This document shows positions 7,773-16,361 of a DNA stretch of 24,294 nucleotides, piece after piece. The notes under the pieces are model-generated. The model saw nothing but the letters and a program-made list of their open reading frames with translations, did no database searches and was not told where the DNA came from. Numbering within the stretch: the first letter of the stretch is position 1; each line of letters begins with the position of its first letter. The position numbers and the translations under genes were made by a program. Source of the DNA: a virus; the IMG/VR virus record IMGVR_UViG_3300025840_000238, positions 1-24,294 of that record; one strand, given 5' to 3'.

Positions 7773-9823
7773 TGGCTAGTGAGTTAGATCAACAATTTTT
7801 AGATTACTATAAAAAAAAGAATGATGATAGAGATTATAATCTAACTAATACTGGTTATGAGCCTACTGAAAAATATTGGTATGAAAAAGCATACGATATA
7901 ATTAAACCAGGTGGTACAATGGATGTCTATGGTAAAGACATTGGTAAAGGTGTTGTAAGAGGTGGAGCTAAATTAGTAGAAGGTATTACAAGTCTTGCTG
8001 CTGCTGGTGCAGAGAAATTTATATTAGGACCAGAGAGTATGAAACTCTTAGATCCAGAAGGTGATGGCATTGTAAGAGACATTGGAGAATTTTTTAAGAA
8101 TGAAGTTTATCCTAGAATTGGTGAAGTAGAAACTATACCTGGAGGATTAGCAGAAGGTATTACACAATTCTTAACTCCAGGAGTTGGATACTACAAATTA
8201 TTTAATGGATTTATAAAATTAAAAGGTGTTTGGCCTTTTGTAAATAAAGCATTAAATGCTACTTTATCAGAGGTAGCTACTGTAGGAACTGCTCAAGTAC
8301 CTGGTGATCCTAATTTTGTAGGATTTATTGCTGATTTTTTAGATGTAGATACTAAAACAGCTAATAGTATTAGTGGAGAAATATTTAATTATTTAGCTAC
8401 TCCAGCAGATGTAAGTCAAGGTTACGATGCTGATACAGTCTTTGATGAAAAATTAAAAGGTATAATTGCTGATGCTCCATTAGGTCCATTAACTGAAATA
8501 TTACTTCCAATGCTTGGAACTTTAATTAAAGGATCTAAAAAAATATTTAAAGGTAATGACAAAGCAATCCAAGAAATAAATAACAAAATGAATTTCTCTG
8601 CTGGTGCAGCTATGAACCCAGATGGTCCTTTAGCAAAACAAATTGATGAAGGTTCATTTAAATACGAACCAGAATTAGAAGGAGTTGATGCTTATAACTC
8701 TTTATCAATTATGGATAGTGTTACTCCAGTTATAAAAGGATCTGGTAAAAATGAAAAAGTAAAAATTGATGACATCTTAAATCATTTTGATCAAGCTCCT
8801 AAACTAGATATTAATAATCCAGATGACTTTGCTAAAATGGTTAACCAGGGTGTAGAAGAAGTTAATTATCAATTAAAGCAAGAGATTACTGGAGCTGGGT
8901 GGTATGACAAAGATATGAAGATTGCCATGGAAAAACTAGATGAGATTAATCCTAAGTTTAAAGGTAATAAGGATATTAAAGACTTTGTTGTATTTTTAAC
9001 TGCTATTTCATCTCCAGGAGTTAATGTAGGATCTGATTTTAAAGTAGCAGCAAACATTGCAGATATTTATTTAGATACTGGTAAGATCCCAACAACTAAT
9101 CCATTAAGTAAACAGACAGAAAAAGATGTCCTGGTTAAAATGGGTAAAGCAAAAGTTGGTGATGAAAAAGGATGGACACAAAGATCTCACTTAAAAGGGC
9201 AACTAGAATTTGTACAAAAATATATTGATCAAAATGGATTAGCTAATTTTATAGATTTCTTAGATACTCCAACAACAAGAAGAGAATTAAATACATTAAG
9301 AAAAGAATATGGAATGAAACCTATCTCTGGAGCTCTAGATAAAGAGATCTATGGTGCTGATATGTTTGGTCCTAAAGTTTCTAAATTTATGCAAAGTCTA
9401 ATGGGTACTTCTGATGAGAGTGTACCAGATATTTGGTTTACTAGAGGGTTTAATAGAAAGTCTGGTAATGTTTACACAATTAAAAAAGATGGTGTAAAAG
9501 CAAGTGCTGATCAACCTAGAAATTTAAGTGAAAGAAAAATAATGGATAATTATATAGAACAGATAAGAAATACCTTACAAAATGAATATGGTATCACATT
9601 AAATAATCGTGACACACAAGCTGTTCTATGGTATTTTGAACAAGGATTATACACAAAAATAGGAGTTAAGAGTGAACCAAAAAGTTACGCAGACGCAGCC
9701 AAATCAATCATTGACCGAAAAACCAATGACATCAACGGAGGCATTCCACAGAGCAAGACTGGTAATGTCGAAAATCCGAAGAGCAATGGAGAACAAGTCA
9801 ATGAACCAGGAGGAGCCATCTAA
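7772..9823 (+). CDS. Internal virion protein with a C-terminal conserved phage domain
   Basis: The product is 683 residues. The N-terminal half has amphipathic, Gly/Ala-rich stretches (GVVRGGAKLVEGITSLAAAG at about 54-73 and GFIADFL near 186) that could contact membranes. The C-terminal half, about 355-640, is a folded-looking domain ending in DIWFTRGFNR (about 551-560) and QAVLWYFEQGLYTKIG (about 617-632). A similar Trp-rich end occurs in large phage ejection and polyvalent proteins, and I recognise it only as that type. No lysozyme or transglycosylase motif is clear. The last 45 residues are polar and disordered and use unlike codons (GAC, GCC, CCG), hinting at recent replacement. TAATG overlaps link it to both neighbours. 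Confidence 0.55.
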   Translation: MASELDQQFLDYYKKKNDDRDYNLTNTGYEPTEKYWYEKAYDIIKPGGTMDVYGKDIGKGVVRGGAKLVEGITSLAAAGAEKFILGPESMKLLDPEGDGIVRDIGEFFKNEVYPRIGEVETIPGGLAEGITQFLTPGVGYYKLFNGFIKLKGVWPFVNKALNATLSEVATVGTAQVPGDPNFVGFIADFLDVDTKTANSISGEIFNYLATPADVSQGYDADTVFDEKLKGIIADAPLGPLTEILLPMLGTLIKGSKKIFKGNDKAIQEINNKMNFSAGAAMNPDGPLAKQIDEGSFKYEPELEGVDAYNSLSIMDSVTPVIKGSGKNEKVKIDDILNHFDQAPKLDINNPDDFAKMVNQGVEEVNYQLKQEITGAGWYDKDMKIAMEKLDEINPKFKGNKDIKDFVVFLTAISSPGVNVGSDFKVAANIADIYLDTGKIPTTNPLSKQTEKDVLVKMGKAKVGDEKGWTQRSHLKGQLEFVQKYIDQNGLANFIDFLDTPTTRRELNTLRKEYGMKPISGALDKEIYGADMFGPKVSKFMQSLMGTSDESVPDIWFTRGFNRKSGNVYTIKKDGVKASADQPRNLSERKIMDNYIEQIRNTLQNEYGITLNNRDTQAVLWYFEQGLYTKIGVKSEPKSYADAAKSIIDRKTNDINGGIPQSKTGNVENPKSNGEQVNEPGGAI

Positions 9824-12800
9824 TGATACCAAAGGATCTTCCGAACAAATCGATAGGTGAGCAGACAGAGAGTACACCTAATCTAGATTTTCTAGAAAAG
9901 AAAGAAGGTACTCTTGCTGACACAGAGGCAAATAATTTTCCAATAACTACAGAGAGTGATAACCTTGATGCAGAGGGTAATGCTCTATCTAAAGAAGAAT
10001 TAAATCAAATAGAAAACGAAAGTCTACAAGAGAAAGAAGATAGAACTTTATATGCTGCTAACTTCTTTAAACTTCCTAAAAAGAAAACAATGACAGATGT
10101 ACCTTATGGTACAACTAAAAACGAAAGATTAGATAAACAAAAAGAAATCTTAAATAAGATTGAAGGTGATGTAGAAATAGATCCATCTACTGGATCAATT
10201 ATATTAAAAGAATTTGAAGAAGGTGAAGTCAAGTATGTAGATGACTTACTAGAAAAGTTTAACCTAGGTACACTTACTGAGGCTAAAAAAAATACTTCAA
10301 CTAAATTTATATTCAAAGAATTAGATACAGATGCAAATGGTGTTTATAGTCCTGGAGCATTTTCTGATCTTGTCTTTAAAATGTTTGGAGACAAAATACA
10401 AAAAGCTAAAGGTGGTAAGATCTCTGTAGATACAGTTTTATCTCAAGCTGCTGAGTTAGGTAGATCAGATGTTTATTTAAAAGTATTTAATAAGAAACCT
10501 GGTGAGGCATTACCATTAGCCTATAGTGTTAGAGCTCTTGTTGAGACTAAATTACTTTACACACAATTAAGAAAGATTGCAGAGAAGGGAGCTACGGGTG
10601 CAGCTACCGAGGCAGACAAAGTAGAATTTTATAAAGTCCTAAGATTATACGGACATATGTTATCTCAAAGTGCAGCAGATATTTCTGAAGGTGCAAGAAA
10701 AATGAGGATGACACAAGAGATAACTAAAGTAAATCCAGAGTTAGGTATTAGTATTGAAGGTGCTAAATCTGTAACTGATTGGTTATCTAAAAATATGAAT
10801 GCAGATTTTAGTGCAGAAGGTTTCCAACAAATCTCTTCTCACTTCTTAATGTTAAGACCAGACCAGGCATCTAAGTTTGCTAAACAATCACTTGCATCTA
10901 AATGGGTAGATGGATGGGTAGAGATCTGGGTTAACTCTAGATTGATGTCACCTATTACTCACATTGTTAATACTGTTGGTAACATTGGATTTAACTCATT
11001 AAGATTATTTGAATACACAACTGCTGCTGCATTAAACAAGGTTCCATTTTTAGGTAGCCCAGATGGAGTACAGTTTAATGAAGTATTGTCTATGATTAAA
11101 GCATTGAAGTATGGAACAAAACTTGGCCTGGACAATGCTGTTGAAGGTTTTAAACAAGGAGCTCCAACAACTAAATTAGATTTACCTCCAAGAAATTCTA
11201 TTGGTAAACAATTAGCTGGTAAGTATGAAGATACTTTTTTAGGTACTATGTTTGAATACATTGGTACTGCTGCAAGGGTACCTGGAAGATTACTTGTAGC
11301 TGAAGATGAATTTATGAAGGGTATTTTATTCCAAGTAGAGTTAGAAAGAATTGCTACTCAAAGAATGAACCAAGCTATTAATAATGGTTTATCCAAGACT
11401 GATGCAGAGCAAATTTATATTAAAACAATTTCAGATCCAGATGTGTCTGTAATTAATGATGTTAAAGCAAGTATGTTAGAAGGTACATTCCAACAAGACT
11501 TGCCTCCTGGTGTATTTAAAAACATACAAGGTTTTATGAATGAACCAGCTATTAAAATGTTTGTACCATTCTACAAAACTGTAACTAACATATTTTTAGA
11601 AAGCTCTAAAAGAAATCCATTCTTAGCTGGATTAATGCCATCTGTAAGAAGAGATTTGTCTGGTGCTAATGGACCAGCAAAAAGACAACTGGCTGCATCT
11701 AAAATAATTACGGGTGCTGGTTTAATGTATACCTTTGGTAATTTTGCATATGGAGCTGCTGATGGATCCTCTAATTACATTATAACTGGTAGAGCTCCAG
11801 GTAATAAAAAAGAGAGAGATGCATTCTTTAGAAATGGTTATCAAGCATATTCAATAGGGATTAGACAAGACGATGGAAACTTTAAATTTTTTAGTTATGC
11901 AAGATTTGAACCTATCTCAACATTCTTAGCAATGGCTGCTGATATGGGTTATGCAATGTCAAGACCAGATCAATATGGCTATGAGCAAGATGAAAATTAC
12001 CAAGCATTATTCTCTGCTGGTACGACTTGGTTATACAACTACATGGGTGAGCAACCATTCGTATCTGGTATTGCAGATATATCAAAAGCATTTAATGGTT
12101 TGGGTGGTGATGATGAAACAAAATTTATAAATGGTATGAGTGCGATTGTTGGTCAAGTTATGGATGCAACATACGGAGTAGCTGTTAACCCAACGGGTAC
12201 ATTCTCTAATTATTTAATTAGAATGCAAGATCCTAAAATTTACGACACGATGATTTCACCAGATCAAGCAGATGCTGGTATCTTTGGTTTGGGTGCTAGA
12301 GAAGATGGTGGAGACATTCCATTATTAGTAAGAGAGTTTTATAAAAATTTAAATAAGATCCACAGACAAAGTCCATTCTTTAATCCAGATTTAAAACCAG
12401 CATTAAATTTATGGGGTGAAGAAATGGTAGGACCAGAGCAAGGTATAATTAATCCTATTAAGATTTTACATAAGCAAGGATACAATCAAATTGATGATTG
12501 GTTACAAACTCATGGCCTAGGTATGTCAATGCCATCTAAAAAATTTAAAAGATACATTGCTATGGATGGTGAACAATACCACACTCTAATTACTTTAATG
12601 AACAAAGAATATAATGGCAAAACTATGTTATCTGAAATGCAAGAGAAAATGAATAGTACAACATGGTTAAAATACCAGAATGCACCTGGTGGTCCATTGC
12701 TTGGTAAACAATTAGATATGCTTGAGGGTGTGAAACAAAAATATATTGAGAAAGCTAATAAGGAGCTTGTTCTTCTTTATCCTCAATTAGAAACAGCTAT

Positions 12801-12843
12801 CATGAATATTGATGCAAAAATAGAAAGGACTGGTAGCAAATAA
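9823..12843 (+). CDS. Large internal virion (DNA ejection) protein
   Basis: The product is 1006 residues, the position and scale of T7 gp16-type core proteins. Residues 1-85 are polar and acidic. A helical middle carries WVEIWVNSRLMSPITHIVNT at about 367-386, a motif seen in internal proteins of many podophages. A second conserved block has FVPFYKTVTNIFLESSKRNP at about 583-602, then PGNKKERDAFFRNGYQAYSI and ARFEPISTFLA at about 690-706. Such proteins leave the capsid before the DNA and form the channel across the periplasm. No peptidoglycan-cleaving active site is evident here, unlike T7 gp16. It overlaps the previous gene by TAATG and the tail fiber gene by TAATG. Confidence 0.65.
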   Translation: MIPKDLPNKSIGEQTESTPNLDFLEKKEGTLADTEANNFPITTESDNLDAEGNALSKEELNQIENESLQEKEDRTLYAANFFKLPKKKTMTDVPYGTTKNERLDKQKEILNKIEGDVEIDPSTGSIILKEFEEGEVKYVDDLLEKFNLGTLTEAKKNTSTKFIFKELDTDANGVYSPGAFSDLVFKMFGDKIQKAKGGKISVDTVLSQAAELGRSDVYLKVFNKKPGEALPLAYSVRALVETKLLYTQLRKIAEKGATGAATEADKVEFYKVLRLYGHMLSQSAADISEGARKMRMTQEITKVNPELGISIEGAKSVTDWLSKNMNADFSAEGFQQISSHFLMLRPDQASKFAKQSLASKWVDGWVEIWVNSRLMSPITHIVNTVGNIGFNSLRLFEYTTAAALNKVPFLGSPDGVQFNEVLSMIKALKYGTKLGLDNAVEGFKQGAPTTKLDLPPRNSIGKQLAGKYEDTFLGTMFEYIGTAARVPGRLLVAEDEFMKGILFQVELERIATQRMNQAINNGLSKTDAEQIYIKTISDPDVSVINDVKASMLEGTFQQDLPPGVFKNIQGFMNEPAIKMFVPFYKTVTNIFLESSKRNPFLAGLMPSVRRDLSGANGPAKRQLAASKIITGAGLMYTFGNFAYGAADGSSNYIITGRAPGNKKERDAFFRNGYQAYSIGIRQDDGNFKFFSYARFEPISTFLAMAADMGYAMSRPDQYGYEQDENYQALFSAGTTWLYNYMGEQPFVSGIADISKAFNGLGGDDETKFINGMSAIVGQVMDATYGVAVNPTGTFSNYLIRMQDPKIYDTMISPDQADAGIFGLGAREDGGDIPLLVREFYKNLNKIHRQSPFFNPDLKPALNLWGEEMVGPEQGIINPIKILHKQGYNQIDDWLQTHGLGMSMPSKKFKRYIAMDGEQYHTLITLMNKEYNGKTMLSEMQEKMNSTTWLKYQNAPGGPLLGKQLDMLEGVKQKYIEKANKELVLLYPQLETAIMNIDAKIERTGSK

Positions 12844-15800
12844 TGGCAACATTTGATATTAACGAAGTAGCAAGACGAGCTCAGTATACATCTACTGGCC
12901 AGGCTGGTCCTTATGCTTTTAACTTCCAGGTCAATGCTGCATCTGAATTACAAGTATATAAAAACGATGCATTACAAACTGATAGTGTTAATTATAACGC
13001 AACACTAAATGCAGATGGTACTGGATCTATTACATTTATAGATAACTCTGGAATTGGTGGAGATGATTACACACCAGCTAATGGAGATCTAATTACTATT
13101 ATTGGTGATCAACCATTATCTAGAACAACAGTATTTCAAGTTGGCCAGGCGAACAATCCAGTAACACTAGAAACAGAATTTGATAATGTTGTTATTAGAC
13201 AACAACAGATTAAAGAAATAACTGACAGAGCTTTACAATTAAAACCAAGCACACCTAGAACAGTAACTGGATCTGGAACATCTGGTCCTATCTATTGGCC
13301 TTACGATGCTACACCAGCTAACAATGCATCAAGAGTTATTTCATATGACAGTAATGGTACTGGATTAGAGCTTGGACCAACAACTGCAAACTTAAATACA
13401 TTAGCATCAATTACATCTGATATTTCTACAGTAGCTGGTATTTCATCTGAAATACAAACAGTAGCTGCTGACGAAACCGATATTGGGGTTGTGGCAACAA
13501 ATATAAATTCAGTCAATACAGTAGCAACTAACATTAATGATGTAATCAAAGTAGCCGATGATTTGAACGAGGCTGTCTCTGAAGTTGAAACAGTTGCGAA
13601 TGATTTAAATGAGGCTGTATCTGAGATTGATACTGTTGGAACGAACATTGGAGTAATTCAAACAGTTGGTGATAGTACAAACATTGCAAACATTACAACA
13701 GTCGCTGGTGAGATTTCACCTACTAATAATATTTCTACTTTAGCAAATATCTCTGCTGATATTACAACACTTGCTAATACAAGTGGCTTAACAACTTTAG
13801 CTAACAATGCAGCAGATATTTCAACTGTAGCTGGGATCCAGGCTGATGTAACGGCTGTCGCAAATATTGATGCTGCTGTTAGTGCTGTGAATTCAAATTC
13901 TGCTAACATCAATGCTGTTAATGCTAACTCGACAAATATTAACACAGTCGCTACAGACTTATCTGGATCTAATACAATAGGAACAGTAGCTGCTGATTTA
14001 TCTGGATCTAATAATATTGGAACAGTTGCATCAAATCTTTCTAATGTAAATAATTTTGCTGAGACTTATCGTATCTCTGCAAGTCAGCCTACAACAAGTT
14101 TGGACATCGGGGATTTATGGTTCGACACAGCAAATTCGGTCATGAAAGTCTACTCGTCATCCGGTTGGATTACTGCTGCGTCTGCCGTGAATGGGACTGC
14201 TGCTCGGTTTAAGTATACTGCTACTGCATCACAGACAACATTTACTGGAGCTGATGATAATACAAATACCTTGGCCTACGATAGTGGGTTCATGGATGTG
14301 TACCTAAACGGAGTGAAGTTAGTTTCGGGTGCATCCAATGACTATGTCGCTACCAACGGGACCAGCATTATATTAAATTCTGGAGCTGCTGCGAATGATA
14401 TTTTAGAGGCCATTGCCTACGGAACATTTGAATTAACAAACTTCTCTATTAATGATGCTAATGATGTACAGACAACTGGTTTAGCAACTAATGATTTACT
14501 AAGATACGATGGAACAAATTTTGTACCAAAAAGTTTTGATGAGATTACACCAACACAAACAAGTAATGCTGGTAAGTTCTTAACTACTGATGGAACTAAC
14601 TCATCCTGGGGTACAGTTAATACAAATTTGGTAGCAGATACTACTCCACAATTAGGTGGTGACTTGGATGGTAACGGAAACACAATAGACTTAACTGGTA
14701 ATACTGAAAGTTTTGGATTACCAAGAGGTACAACTGCACAAGAACCAACAGCATCTACAGCAGAAGGTCATATTAGATACAACAATGATGATGATACAGT
14801 TTACTTTTCTAATGGTTCTAATTGGTTAAAAATTGCATCTGCTGTTCCTACATTAACAAATGTTACTGGAACAATTTATGAAACTTTACAATCAACATTA
14901 ACTCTAACTGGCACAAACTTTTTAGCTAGTAATTTAATAGTTACTTTTACAAGAAGTGGTACTGACTATAATCAAACTGTTACTCCAACTTCTGACACAT
15001 CTGCATCGGTAACAACACCATCGGGTTTAAATAGTGTTACAGCAAGTGGTGATGTTATAAGTATTAAAGTAACCAATAGTGATTTTGCATCAAGTAATAC
15101 TCAAACTGTTACTGTTTTTGGATTGCCTTCTGGTGGATCAATATCTAATAATGGTAATTATCGTGTTCACGCATTTACATCTTCTGGAACATTGACTGTT
15201 CCTTCTGGTTTTTCAACATCATCTTATTACTTAGTAACTGCTGGAGGTGGTGGTGCTGGTAACTCTTACTTTAATGCCACAAGAGGTGGTGGTGGTGGTG
15301 GAGCTGGAGGAGTTATTTATAACACATCTTACACTCTTGCTACTGGATCATACACAATAACTATTGGTGCTGGAGGCTCTGGTGGTGCCAATGAAAATTT
15401 AGGATCGGATGGATCTAACACTACTGCTTTTTCACAAACTGCTATTGGTGGTGGTGGAGGAGCAATTTTCTCTAATACAGCAGGTACAGGTTATGATGGT
15501 AGACCTGGTGGTTCTGGTGGAGGAGGCCGAGGATCTGGAACTGTAGGGGGTGCTGGTACAACTGGACAAGGTAATGCTGGAGGTCAAGGAGGAGATCAAA
15601 CCGGAGGTGGTGGAGGTGGAGGAGGTAAATCTCAAACTGGATTTGATACTCATCAAGTTGCTGGTGATGTTCCATCTGCTCATGATGGTGGTGATGGCAC
15701 AGATTACTCGTCTATTTTTGGAACAAGTTTAGGTGAAAGTGGATACTTCGGTGGAGGAGGTGCTGGTTCTAGTGGTGAAGATACAGGCATGACAAATAAT

Positions 15801-15980
15801 TTAACTGGTGCTGCTGGAGGCCTTGGAGGAGGTGGAAACTCTGAAGGTGTTAATGGTGGTACATTTGAAAATGGAGATGCTAATACTGGAGGTGGAGGAG
15901 GTGCCGGTCATGGTAGCACATCTTCTGGATCTGGTGGATCTGGTATAGTATTAATTGCTTATGACACAACAGCTTTATAG
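12843..15980 (+). CDS. Tail fiber with T7 gp17-like base and polyglycine tip
   Basis: The product is 1045 residues. Residues 1-150 form a T7 gp17-like base that docks on the tail (ARRAQYTSTGQAGPYAFNF, later QQQIKEITDRALQLKPS). Residues 180-410 are tandem beta/coil units built on I-x-TVA, including near-perfect 14- and 13-residue repeats. Residues 414-525 are a module common in marine fibers (IGDLWFDTANSVMKVY, YLNGVKLVSG-type strand). Near 630 is GTTAQEPTASTAEGHIRYN, and 668-758 resembles an IPT/TIG fold. Residues 760-1045 are a Gly-rich domain with runs of GGGGGAGG and GSGGSGIVLIAYD, probably a polyglycine-helix receptor-binding tip. The module at 14101-14425 has markedly different base composition. 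Confidence 0.82.
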   Translation: MATFDINEVARRAQYTSTGQAGPYAFNFQVNAASELQVYKNDALQTDSVNYNATLNADGTGSITFIDNSGIGGDDYTPANGDLITIIGDQPLSRTTVFQVGQANNPVTLETEFDNVVIRQQQIKEITDRALQLKPSTPRTVTGSGTSGPIYWPYDATPANNASRVISYDSNGTGLELGPTTANLNTLASITSDISTVAGISSEIQTVAADETDIGVVATNINSVNTVATNINDVIKVADDLNEAVSEVETVANDLNEAVSEIDTVGTNIGVIQTVGDSTNIANITTVAGEISPTNNISTLANISADITTLANTSGLTTLANNAADISTVAGIQADVTAVANIDAAVSAVNSNSANINAVNANSTNINTVATDLSGSNTIGTVAADLSGSNNIGTVASNLSNVNNFAETYRISASQPTTSLDIGDLWFDTANSVMKVYSSSGWITAASAVNGTAARFKYTATASQTTFTGADDNTNTLAYDSGFMDVYLNGVKLVSGASNDYVATNGTSIILNSGAAANDILEAIAYGTFELTNFSINDANDVQTTGLATNDLLRYDGTNFVPKSFDEITPTQTSNAGKFLTTDGTNSSWGTVNTNLVADTTPQLGGDLDGNGNTIDLTGNTESFGLPRGTTAQEPTASTAEGHIRYNNDDDTVYFSNGSNWLKIASAVPTLTNVTGTIYETLQSTLTLTGTNFLASNLIVTFTRSGTDYNQTVTPTSDTSASVTTPSGLNSVTASGDVISIKVTNSDFASSNTQTVTVFGLPSGGSISNNGNYRVHAFTSSGTLTVPSGFSTSSYYLVTAGGGGAGNSYFNATRGGGGGGAGGVIYNTSYTLATGSYTITIGAGGSGGANENLGSDGSNTTAFSQTAIGGGGGAIFSNTAGTGYDGRPGGSGGGGRGSGTVGGAGTTGQGNAGGQGGDQTGGGGGGGGKSQTGFDTHQVAGDVPSAHDGGDGTDYSSIFGTSLGESGYFGGGGAGSSGEDTGMTNNLTGAAGGLGGGGNSEGVNGGTFENGDANTGGGGGAGHGSTSSGSGGSGIVLIAYDTTAL

Positions 15981-15992
15981 AAAGGATAAATA

Positions 15993-16361
15993 ATGGCTCA
16001 TTATGCAAAAGTAAAAAATGGTAAAGTAGTTAATGTAATAGTTGCTGAACCAGAATTTTTTGCAACTTTTATTGATGACACACCAGGAGAATGGGTTCAA
16101 ACATCTTACAATACAGTTGGAGGTGTACATAAATTAGGAGGAACACCATTAAGAAAAAACTTTGCTGGTGTTGGTTATACTTACGATAAAACAAGAGATG
16201 CATTTATTCCACAAAAACCTTTTGCATCTTGGGTACTCAATGAAACAACTTGTTTATGGGAACCTCCTATTGTAAAACCAACTACAGGGAACTATGAATG
16301 GAATGAAGAATTATATCAAAGTGATAATACCCAGGGATGGGTGGAGGTAACGAATGACTAA
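15993..16361 (+). CDS. Small tail-fiber-associated conserved protein
   Basis: The product is 122 residues. It follows a pattern very common in cyanophages and other marine phages: HYAKVKNGKVVNVIVAEPEF at the start, WVQTSYNTVGGVH near 34-46, LRKNFAGVGYTYD near 53-65, and then PFASWVLNETTCLWEPP near 76-92. These proteins sit next to tail fiber genes, and their molecular role is not established; they are probably fiber accessory or chaperone-like structural proteins. Here it lies between two adhesin genes. It has an AAAGGA ribosome site and overlaps the second adhesin by 8 bases. No signal peptide or membrane segment is visible. Confidence 0.65.
   Translation: MAHYAKVKNGKVVNVIVAEPEFFATFIDDTPGEWVQTSYNTVGGVHKLGGTPLRKNFAGVGYTYDKTRDAFIPQKPFASWVLNETTCLWEPPIVKPTTGNYEWNEELYQSDNTQGWVEVTND

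Noticed and set aside
13301-13945. Two long minus-strand open frames (115 and 95 residues) over the fiber shaft
   Set aside because: They mirror the repeated I-x-TVA codons of the fiber gene, have no ribosome site, and face against the operon.
13557-14040. CRISPR-like spaced repeats
   Set aside because: The repeats are contiguous coding repeats without unique spacers and keep the fiber reading frame.
15432-15683. Minus-strand Ser/Thr-rich and His/Leu-rich open frames over the polyglycine region
   Set aside because: They are complements of GGT/GGA glycine codons, which remove stops on the opposite strand. The same holds for 17638-17904 and the plus-strand shadows at 15550-15732 and 17648-17833.
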